In this document: one piece after another, positions 1 through 6,534 of the stretch
How the letters are laid out: every line of letters begins with the position of its first letter
How positions within the stretch are numbered: position 1 is the first letter of the stretch
Assembly (NCBI GenBank): GCA_013139935.1
Contig: WSZX01000292.1
Location: 1 to 27,099, forward strand
Direction: 5' to 3'
DNA from: Ardenticatenales bacterium
GTDB lineage: Bacteria; Chloroflexota; Anaerolineae; Promineifilales; UBA4811
DNA: 27,099 bases
Notes under the pieces: model-generated
The model's input: only the letters and a program-made list of their open reading frames with translations
The model's database searches: none
What the model was told of the DNA's origin: nothing
Position numbers and translations under genes: made by a program

Positions 1-1054
1 CCACTTCGACCTTCATCTGGATGCGACGCAGGAAAGCCAAGTCGACCAGATCGGCCGGGTCCAGATTGGTGGAGAAGACGATAAGCTGCTTGAAGGGAAC
101 TTCCAGTGTTTGGCCCGTTCGCAGCCGGAGAAAGTCAATCTCGCTTTCCAGCGGCACAATCCAGCGGTTGAGCAACTCGTCAGGCCGTATCCGCTGACGG
201 CCCAGGTCATCGATCAAGAACATCCCCCCGTTGGCCTTGAGTTGTAGCGGGGCATCGTAGAACTTGCCGGTAGGCTCGTAGCGCAGTTCCAGAGAGTCCA
301 TTGTCATTTCGCCCCCCACCATCACCCCCGGCCGCTTGAAGAGCGCCCAGCGCTGGTCAAAGTTCTTCAACGCGGACTGCCGGTTCCTACCGGGCCCTTC
401 CTGCCTGGGAAGCTCCACCGGGACGTGAATCTGAGGGTCATGAATCTGAATCACTTGGCCGGCAACGGTGAGAGCATAGGGGAGCCAGATGGGGGCACTG
501 CCGGCCAGCAACTCTGCGACGGTCTGGGCTATGGTGGTCTTGCCATTTCCGGGAGGCCCGTAGATGAACAGCGACGAGCCAGCATTGATGGCCGGACCAA
601 TACGCCGGTGAAAGTTGTCGGGCAACACGAGGTGACTGAGGGCGCGTTTCACCTGTGACGGGAAGATACGGTTCTCCTGCGCGGTCTGGATCAGAATGGC
701 CCGCCTATAAGTGTCCAGGTCCACCGGAGCGGGCCCCACGTACTGGCTTCGTTCCATGGCCTCTCGCGCACGTTTGGTGCCCTCTTCAGTCAACCGATAG
801 ATGTAGCTCAACCTCCCGAGCGCCCCCGTTCCGGCAATTTCCACGAGATGTTCCATCTGCATCTGCGACAGGAGAGGGTCCAATACCTGATTGTGCACAC
901 GGGTCACTTCCGACATGCGCCTGACGCTCACGTCGCGCTCTCGGAACAAGAGGCGGTATATCAGATCGCTCACCAGCGAAATGGGAATCTTGAGCGCCTC
1001 AGCGGTTCGTGGCAGGGCCAGAGTCGCCATGAGCTTGGGTGATATCTCTACCAT
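1..1054 (-). CDS. AAA family ATPase, C-terminus cut by window edge
   Basis: The reading frame is open from an ATG at 1054 to the left edge, giving 351 codons without a stop, so the C-terminus lies outside. Residues 1-120 look like a helical/winged-helix region containing the string RERDVSVRRMSEV. An AAA core follows, with Walker A GPPGNGKT at about 166-173, Walker B MFLIDDLG at about 278-285, a sensor-1-like Asn near 330 (FSTN) and paired arginines near 343-344. It should bind and hydrolyse ATP, probably as an oligomer; the substrate is unknown to me. The start is supported by GAGG seven bases upstream. It begins 7 nt after the stop of the acyl-CoA synthetase, so the two are probably cotranscribed. 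I recognise the family as a widespread bacterial stand-alone ATPase without an established role. Confidence 0.88.
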   Translation of the reverse strand, partial: MVEISPKLMATLALPRTAEALKIPISLVSDLIYRLLFRERDVSVRRMSEVTRVHNQVLDPLLSQMQMEHLVEIAGTGALGRLSYIYRLTEEGTKRAREAMERSQYVGPAPVDLDTYRRAILIQTAQENRIFPSQVKRALSHLVLPDNFHRRIGPAINAGSSLFIYGPPGNGKTTIAQTVAELLAGSAPIWLPYALTVAGQVIQIHDPQIHVPVELPRQEGPGRNRQSALKNFDQRWALFKRPGVMVGGEMTMDSLELRYEPTGKFYDAPLQLKANGGMFLIDDLGRQRIRPDELLNRWIVPLESEIDFLRLRTGQTLEVPFKQLIVFSTNLDPADLVDLAFLRRIQMKVEV

Positions 1055-1061
1055 GATTTCC

Positions 1062-3185
1062 TCACAGATCTTCCCGGCTAAGGATGACCCCCCGGCCGTC
1101 CACCGCTAGCGCCCCTTTGCCGGCCGCCAGGACACGTAGCGGATTGATGTCCAGTTCGGCGACCTGTGGCAGGTCGAGCGCTAACTGGGAAAGCCGCAGG
1201 AGTGTGTCGATAACGGCGCTGCGGTCGGCCGGGGGCGCTCCACGCCAGCCCGCCAGCCGCCGGCTCACCAGCGTAGAGTCCAGCATCTGTTCCGCTTCTC
1301 CCCGGGTCAACGGTGCAATCCCCACTGCGACATCACGAGTCAACTCGACCTCGGTGCCTCCGCTGCCCACCAGCAGCAGCGGGCCAAACTGCGGATCCCG
1401 CTTCCATCCGACAATGACTTCCAGCCCGGTGGCGACCATCTGCTGCACCATCACCCCATCCACCTCAGCCCGGGGCCGGCGCCGGCGAACGGCGGCCATG
1501 ATTCGTTCATATCCTGCGCGTACAGCACTCGCATTGCTCAATCCGATCTCCACGCCGCCTACATCGCTCTTGTGGGTGATGTCCAGGGAGGTCACTTTGA
1601 GAGCCACCGGATAGCCCAACTCTTCCGCTACCGCCACAGCTTGCGCCGCTGTGGTGGCCTGATCATGGGCGGGGGTGGACAGGCCGTACGCTTCCAGTAG
1701 GCGAGAGGTTTCAGAACCACCGAGAATAGCTGCGCCGGATTGAACGGCAGTTTTGACAATCGCCTGGGCAGTTTCCCGATCTGCCGGGAAAGGGTCGATG
1801 GGGGGCTCGGGGGGTGTTTCGAGCCAGCGGCGGCGTGCGAGCATGGCAGCCAGGGTGGACGCAACCCGGCCGGGAAAGGCGTAATTGGGGATCCGTCGCC
1901 GGTGCAGAATCGCGAGTGCGTCGGCCGTACTGGCGAGCCCCATGATGCAAGCGAGCACCGGCTTGCCCGGCCCCGCCGCGACCTCGCCTATTACCTCGGC
2001 CAGACTGGTAGGGTAGAACCAGTCCTGAGGGGCCTGAATGACGACGGCAGCGTCTACTGTCTCGTCGGCGAGCAAGGCGTCCAGTGCCCGGGCATAGGTA
2101 GCGGGACCTGAGCCAGCCAGGATGTCCACCGGGTTGCGCACGCTGGCATGGGGGGGGCAGCGAGAAGCCAGATAGTCTAGGGTGGCGTCTGTGAGCGGAG
2201 CCAGGGTCAGGCCAGCTCCTTCCAGCGCATCGACCGCCAGGATGCCGGGGCCACCTCCGTTGGTCAGCACAGCCACTCGGTTCCCCCGGGGGAGTGGTTG
2301 CCAGGCGAGTGCCCTGGCCCAGTCGAACAGCTCTTCTAATGAGCCAGCCCGCAAGACGCCCGCCTTACGAAAAGCGGCGTCATAGGCCTTAGCGCTGCCA
2401 GCGAGCGCGCCGGTGTGGCTTGCCACGGCCTGGGCGCCGCCCTCGCCCCGACCGACCTTGAGCATCACGACCGGCTTAACCCGTGCTGCCTCTGCGGCCA
2501 CCTGGAGAAAGGCGCGCCCATTAGCCACCCCCTCCAGGTAGCCTGTGATGACGCGTGTCTGTGGATCGGCGGCCATCTCGGCCAGCAACTCGGTTTCGTT
2601 GACATCGGCGCTGTTGCCCAGGCTGACCATTCGTGAAAAGCCAACTCCGGAGCCCAGCGCCCAGTCGATCACCGCCGCCACCACCGCACCCGATTGGGAG
2701 ACAAAGGCGATATCACCGGTGCGCGGCATGCCCACGACGAAGGTCGTGTTGACCGGTGTGTGGGTGTCTATGGTGCCAATGCAGTTGGGCCCCAGCAATC
2801 GCAGATCGTAGCGTGCGGCGATCTCTTGGAGTTCGCGTTCGCGTGCCTGCCCTTTCGGTCCTGTCTCGCCAAAGCCACCACTGACCACGACGGCGGCCGG
2901 GACACCCGCCTCTCCGCACTGGGCCACGGTCGAGACTACATAGCGCGCAGGCACCACAACAATAGCCAGGTCCACGGGCTGTGGCACGGCTGCGATTTCC
3001 GGGTAGCAGCGGTACCCTAGCACCTCGCGGGCACGGGGGTTGACCGGGTAGATATCGCCCCGGTAGTGGTAGTCGTGGAGATTTCGGACCACGCCGTGCC
3101 CCAGCTTGTGCGTGTCTCGACTGGCGCCGATGATCGCTATGCTGCGGGGATTGAAGAAATGGCTAAGGTGCTGTCCCTTGTTCAT
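1062..3185 (-). CDS. ADP-forming acetate/acyl-CoA synthetase, single-chain
   Basis: A protein of 707 residues that joins both halves of ADP-forming acetyl-CoA synthetase (ACD). This family converts acyl-CoA + ADP + Pi to acid + CoA + ATP and serves as an ATP-yielding step in many anaerobes. Residues about 8-140 form a CoA-binding Rossmann domain (SIAIIGASRD near 15-24). About 150-300 is the succinyl-CoA-synthetase-like ligase domain, with the SHTGALAG motif placing the phosphorylated histidine at H257. About 495-705 is the ATP-grasp domain (ALKVTSLDITHKSDVGGV). All expected parts are present and the length is normal for fused ACDs. The substrate could be acetyl-CoA or branched/aryl acyl-CoAs and cannot be read from sequence. 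A minus-strand promoter is proposed at 3230-3258. The AAA ATPase gene follows after 7 nt. Confidence 0.93.
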   Translation of the reverse strand: MNKGQHLSHFFNPRSIAIIGASRDTHKLGHGVVRNLHDYHYRGDIYPVNPRAREVLGYRCYPEIAAVPQPVDLAIVVVPARYVVSTVAQCGEAGVPAAVVVSGGFGETGPKGQARERELQEIAARYDLRLLGPNCIGTIDTHTPVNTTFVVGMPRTGDIAFVSQSGAVVAAVIDWALGSGVGFSRMVSLGNSADVNETELLAEMAADPQTRVITGYLEGVANGRAFLQVAAEAARVKPVVMLKVGRGEGGAQAVASHTGALAGSAKAYDAAFRKAGVLRAGSLEELFDWARALAWQPLPRGNRVAVLTNGGGPGILAVDALEGAGLTLAPLTDATLDYLASRCPPHASVRNPVDILAGSGPATYARALDALLADETVDAAVVIQAPQDWFYPTSLAEVIGEVAAGPGKPVLACIMGLASTADALAILHRRRIPNYAFPGRVASTLAAMLARRRWLETPPEPPIDPFPADRETAQAIVKTAVQSGAAILGGSETSRLLEAYGLSTPAHDQATTAAQAVAVAEELGYPVALKVTSLDITHKSDVGGVEIGLSNASAVRAGYERIMAAVRRRRPRAEVDGVMVQQMVATGLEVIVGWKRDPQFGPLLLVGSGGTEVELTRDVAVGIAPLTRGEAEQMLDSTLVSRRLAGWRGAPPADRSAVIDTLLRLSQLALDLPQVAELDINPLRVLAAGKGALAVDGRGVILSREDL

Positions 3186-3229
3186 CCTGGCCCACGCTGA
3201 TTAGCGGATGGGAAATATCCGTTCGATCG

Positions 3230-3258
3230 ATTGTAGCACGACTTGGCCGGGTTGCCCA
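3230..3258 (-). promoter_or_regulatory. Candidate promoter for acyl-CoA synthetase
   Basis: On the minus strand a TACAAT -10 (3230-3235) sits 17 bp from a weak -35 TGGGCA (3253-3258). This predicts a start near 3223 and a leader of roughly 38 nt before the ATG at 3185. The -10 matches consensus at 5 of 6 positions and the -35 at 4 of 6. Confidence 0.4.
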
Positions 3259-3308
3259 ATGCAATCGACCGCCGGTTACTTTTGTCACTACAGGCCCGGC
3301 GCCCCCTG

Positions 3309-3317
3309 TGCTAGTAT
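3309..3317 (+). promoter_or_regulatory. Candidate extended -10 promoter for threonine operon
   Basis: TGCTAGTAT is an extended -10 (TG-n-TAGTAT). No good -35 lies 17 bp upstream; TTGTCA at 3282-3287 is too far away. Transcription would begin near 3324, leaving about 37 nt to the ATG at 3361. It is divergent from the acyl-CoA synthetase promoter. Confidence 0.3.
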
Positions 3318-3360
3318 GGGGCTTGTTGCCCTCTCTCGATTCCATAAGGATGAGACAAGC

Positions 3361-4344
3361 ATGCCTGGAAAGGAAATGAAAAGGATATTGGTCACGGGAG
3401 CAGTGGGTCAGATCGGTTCCGAATTGACCATGGCGCTCCGGGAAAGATTCGGCAATGAGAATGTGGTGGCAACCGGGCGCAGCACTGCCCCCAGCCCCAC
3501 CCTGCGAGACTCGGGCCCCTTTGAATTCATCGATGTGGCCAAGAAGAAGACGATCGAAGCGGTCGTGGAGAGGTACCGGATTGACACCGTCTACCACCTG
3601 GCGGCCATACTGTCGGCCGTAGGTGAGAAAAAACCTCAACTGTGCTGGGACGTCAACGTGAACGGCCTCTATAATGTCCTGGAGATAGCCCGTGAAAGGG
3701 AGTTGACGCGGGTTTTTTGCCCTAGCTCCATTGCTGTCTTTGGCCGCCACACGCCCGTGCACAATACGCCGCAGGAGACGATTCTGAGCCCAACCACGAT
3801 GTATGGTGTCACCAAGGTTGCAGGTGAGGCGCTCTGTGACTATTACTTTCAGCGGTTCGGCGTGGATGTGCGCGGCATGCGCTACCCGGGGATCATCAGC
3901 AGCGAGACTCTGCCCGGCGGCGGGACCACCGATTATGCAGTCGCCATCTATTATGAGGCGGTAGCCAACCAACGCTACACTTGCTTTGTGAGAGAGGACA
4001 CGGTGTTGCCAATGATGTACATGCCGGATGCCATCAAATCGGCGATGGATCTGATGGAAACCGACCTCTCCCGCCTTGAACACCACAGCAACTTTAATCT
4101 GGCGGCGATGAGCTTCTCGGCCGGGGAACTGGCCGCAGAGATCAAGAGGCACATTCCTGAGTTTCAGGTAGAATACGAGCCCGACTTTCGGCAAGAGATC
4201 GCGGACTCGTGGCCGCGAACCATTGACGACAGCAGCGCCCGCGAAGAGTGGGGCTGGGAACCGGGATATGACCTGGCGGCGATGACGGCCCACATGCTGG
4301 AACGACTGAGCAACCGTCATGCCAGGGGAAAGCTATACAGGTGA
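3361..4344 (+). CDS. L-threonine 3-dehydrogenase, SDR (NAD-dependent epimerase-like) type
   Basis: A 327-residue protein of the extended short-chain dehydrogenase fold. It oxidises L-threonine to 2-amino-3-ketobutyrate with NAD+. A GxxGxxG dinucleotide motif lies at 13-19 (GAVGQIG), the catalytic Ser at 122-123 and the YxxxK pair at Y148/K152. The stretch PGIISSETLPGGGTTDYA is characteristic of SDR-type threonine dehydrogenases rather than sugar epimerases. The ATG at 3361 is preferred over the longer frame from 3208 because AAGGATGAG lies just upstream and the Rossmann fold begins immediately after it. The next gene, 13 nt downstream, encodes the enzyme that consumes its unstable product, which makes the assignment firm. 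Confidence 0.94.
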   Translation: MPGKEMKRILVTGAVGQIGSELTMALRERFGNENVVATGRSTAPSPTLRDSGPFEFIDVAKKKTIEAVVERYRIDTVYHLAAILSAVGEKKPQLCWDVNVNGLYNVLEIARERELTRVFCPSSIAVFGRHTPVHNTPQETILSPTTMYGVTKVAGEALCDYYFQRFGVDVRGMRYPGIISSETLPGGGTTDYAVAIYYEAVANQRYTCFVREDTVLPMMYMPDAIKSAMDLMETDLSRLEHHSNFNLAAMSFSAGELAAEIKRHIPEFQVEYEPDFRQEIADSWPRTIDDSSAREEWGWEPGYDLAAMTAHMLERLSNRHARGKLYR

Positions 4345-4357
4345 CGAGGAGCCAATC

Positions 4358-5557
4358 ATGAGCGATAAACTTGACTTTATTCGTGATGAGCTGGAGGAGA
4401 TGCATCGCAGCAAATCGTACATCAACATGCGGACGATGGAATCTCCGGCCGACGGCTGGATGGTGGTGGACGGCCGGCGAGTGCTCAATTTCTGCACCAA
4501 TAACTACCTGGGCCTGGCGAACCATCCAAGGCTGAAGAAAAAGGCGCAGGAGGCGATCGACAAGTGGGGCGTTGGTCCGGCCGCCGTGCGCACGATCGCC
4601 GGCACGCAGGCGCTTCACCTGGAATTCGAACGTCGAATGGCGGAGTTCAAAGGGGTGGATTCCTCTTTGCTGGTGCAGTCTGGTTTTTGCGCGAACCAGG
4701 CGGCTATTCCAGCACTGGTGGGACGGAACAGGGCGACCGGAGAGCAGGATGTCATGTTTTCCGACCGGATGAATCACGCCAGTATCATTGATGGAGCAAG
4801 GCTCTCCGGGGCCAAGATCGTTGTGTTTGAGCATTGCGACCCGGTCAGCCTGGAGAAGGTGATCGAGGAGAACCTGCCCAAATATCGTCGGGGCCTGATG
4901 GTGACCGACGGGGTGTTCAGCATGGATGGCGATATTGCACCGCTGGACAAGCTCTATGCCGTTGCGGAAAAGCACGGCGTGATAACGATGGTGGACGACG
5001 CCCACGGCGAAGGAGTTCTGGGACGGGGCAAGGGCATCGTGGCCCACTTTGGACTGCACGGCAGATTCGACATTGAGGTTGGTACCCTTTCCAAGGCATT
5101 CGGCGTGATGGGGGGTGTCATTGCGGGCAAGCAGGAGGTGGTAGACTATATCAGGCAAAAGGCACGGCCCAACCTCTTTTCCAGCGCCATCACCCCGGGC
5201 GACACAGCCGCCTGCCTGGCGGCGGTGGAGATGCTGGACGAATCAGAGGCGCTGGTCGACAAACTGTGGGCGAATACTGGCTATTTCCGATCAAGGATGG
5301 AAGAGCTCGGATTTGACACCGGCCGCACCGAGACCCCGATTGTGCCCATTATCATCGGCGATGTCGCCAAGGCCAAAGAGTTCTCCACCCGCTTGTTCGA
5401 GCAAGGCGTTTTCGCGATGGCGCTTGGCTTTCCCACCGTTCCTCGCGGCACAGCCCGCGTTCGGGTGATGAACACGGCTGCCCACACAGAGGAAGATCTG
5501 GACAAAGGCTTGGAGATTTTTGCCCGAGTTGGCCGGGAACTCGACGTTATATCCTGA
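4358..5557 (+). CDS. kbl: Glycine C-acetyltransferase (2-amino-3-ketobutyrate CoA ligase)
   Basis: A 399-residue PLP-dependent alpha-oxoamine synthase, matching the usual length of about 398. It cleaves 2-amino-3-ketobutyrate with CoA to glycine and acetyl-CoA. Visible features are the internal-aldimine lysine K246 in VGTLSKAFG, the pyridine-nitrogen Asp D213 in VDDAHGEGV, the NNYLGLANHP entry motif near 48-57 and H140 in RMNHAS. The start at 4358 is supported by GACGAGGAG seven bases upstream and begins 13 nt after the threonine dehydrogenase stop; an in-frame ATG at 4319 would overlap that gene. Related AONS enzymes (BioF, HemA, SPT) are alternatives, but the partner gene favours Kbl strongly. 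Confidence 0.95.
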   Translation: MSDKLDFIRDELEEMHRSKSYINMRTMESPADGWMVVDGRRVLNFCTNNYLGLANHPRLKKKAQEAIDKWGVGPAAVRTIAGTQALHLEFERRMAEFKGVDSSLLVQSGFCANQAAIPALVGRNRATGEQDVMFSDRMNHASIIDGARLSGAKIVVFEHCDPVSLEKVIEENLPKYRRGLMVTDGVFSMDGDIAPLDKLYAVAEKHGVITMVDDAHGEGVLGRGKGIVAHFGLHGRFDIEVGTLSKAFGVMGGVIAGKQEVVDYIRQKARPNLFSSAITPGDTAACLAAVEMLDESEALVDKLWANTGYFRSRMEELGFDTGRTETPIVPIIIGDVAKAKEFSTRLFEQGVFAMALGFPTVPRGTARVRVMNTAAHTEEDLDKGLEIFARVGRELDVIS

Positions 5558-5583
5558 TTTTCTCCGGCATTAATCAGCCATAT

Positions 5584-5625
5584 GATCAGGCAGGGGCGAC
5601 CCGGGAGGGTCGCCCCTGCCTGATC
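5584..5625. repeat. Perfect 19-bp inverted repeat with 4-nt loop
   Basis: The arms 5584-5602 and 5607-5625 are exact reverse complements, separated by GGGA. The arm core is GGCAGGGGCGACCC. It lies 26 nt after the kbl stop and has no T-tract on either strand. It is therefore not a textbook intrinsic terminator, although such a stable RNA hairpin could protect a 3' end or stop polymerase. The perfect symmetry, high GC and intergenic placement also fit a dispersed REP/MITE-like palindrome. Confidence 0.8.
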
Positions 5626-5778
5626 CTGGGTACCGCACCGGGGAGGGTGTGGAAAATAGGTCCTCCGCGGGGGGAGAGAGATGCAGGGGTCGGAATCCTG
5701 CCCCCAACCAGATTCCCTTTTGAGGCGCGGAACTGCATGGGGAACCGTGTCCTTTTTTCGACGCCATCCACGGTACAC

Positions 5779-5807
5779 TTGGCTTTCTCTCTGCTCCATG
5801 CTACAAT
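5779..5807 (+). promoter_or_regulatory. Sigma-70-type promoter of the bifunctional nuclease gene
   Basis: TTGGCT (5779-5784) and TACAAT (5802-5807) are separated by exactly 17 bp. The predicted start near 5814 leaves a leader of about 30 nt carrying GAGGAG before the ATG at 5844. Confidence 0.6.
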
Positions 5808-5843
5808 CTTTGGCGGAGCCTTCCAGCACACGCGAGGAGCTTT

Positions 5844-6335
5844 ATGGTAAGAGTGGTCATTAGCAGCATCCGGGTGAGCCTGATGTCTCCGCATCGCGTG
5901 ATTCTTCTCAAAGAGGTTGACAGCGAGCGCCAGCTACCCATCTGGATTGGACCCTTTGAGACGGATGCTATTGTGGTCGAGTTGCAGCAGATCGAGACGG
6001 CCCGGCCGCTCACCCACGATTTGCTCAAAACAGTGATCACCGAGCTTGGCGGAACGGTGTCGCACGTGACGGTGAACGCACTGCGAGATGACTATTTCAC
6101 CGCCAGGGTTATCATTGACAAGAACGGAGACGTGCTGGAGATCGACTCGCGCCCCTCCGATGCGATTGCTCTGGCGGTTCGTGCCCAGGTTCCCATATTC
6201 GTGTCCGAAGAGGTGATGGAGGAGGCAGGCGTATTGCCGGAAGAGGAGATCTCATCGGCCGGCGACATTGACGTCCCTGATGAAGAGTTGGACGTTTACC
6301 ACGACTTTCTGGACACGCTGGATCTGGATGATTGA
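5844..6335 (+). CDS. Bifunctional nuclease (DUF151/BFN) family protein
   Basis: A 163-residue protein dominated by a DUF151/BFN domain at about 5-140. Typical features are VILLKEVDSERQLPIWIGP near 19-37, the helix DAIVVELQ and the conserved SRPSDAIALAVRAQVPIFV block near 100-120. The tail from about 128 is very acidic (repeated Glu/Asp to the C-terminus), as in many family members. Plant and Thermotoga relatives are described as nucleases, but the biochemical role in most bacteria is unsettled. The start has GAGGAG seven bases upstream and its own promoter at 5779-5807, so it is probably monocistronic. Confidence 0.88.
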   Translation: MVRVVISSIRVSLMSPHRVILLKEVDSERQLPIWIGPFETDAIVVELQQIETARPLTHDLLKTVITELGGTVSHVTVNALRDDYFTARVIIDKNGDVLEIDSRPSDAIALAVRAQVPIFVSEEVMEEAGVLPEEEISSAGDIDVPDEELDVYHDFLDTLDLDD

Positions 6336-6458
6336 TCCTTGCGGATAGTGTGTGAGCGCTGCGCCTCATGCTATCGTGGGTAGCTGAAGGGAGTTGGTCC
6401 CGCGGCGCGTGGCGATCTTTGGCGCCCTGTCAGCACGAGTTCCGCCGCACCGGGCGTA

Positions 6459-6485
6459 ACCTGAAGGTACCTGGTACTGTCAGGT
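6459..6485. promoter_or_regulatory. 27-bp dyad upstream of dnaB, operator-like
   Basis: ACCTGAAGGTACC (6459-6471) and GGTACTGTCAGGT (6473-6485) are reverse complements at 11 of 13 positions, around a single central T. The site lies 50 nt upstream of the dnaB start in an otherwise unassigned 193-nt gap. The one-base centre fits a protein-binding dyad better than an RNA hairpin loop. No regulator can be named. Confidence 0.4.
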
Positions 6486-6534
6486 TGGGCGCACAGTCCA
6501 GAGGGGCTCACTGTAGGAGCACGAGGAAGTGAAG

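Noticed and set aside
3163..5158. Long minus-strand open frames (385 and 338 codons) opposite the threonine genes
   Set aside because: They lie antisense to two fully recognised enzymes and their translations (His/Arg/Pro-rich, no motifs) look like frame shadows of GC-rich coding DNA.
6336..6528. Possible small RNA gene before dnaB
   Set aside because: No match to SRP RNA, 6S, tmRNA or tRNA features could be recognised; only the dyad is supported.
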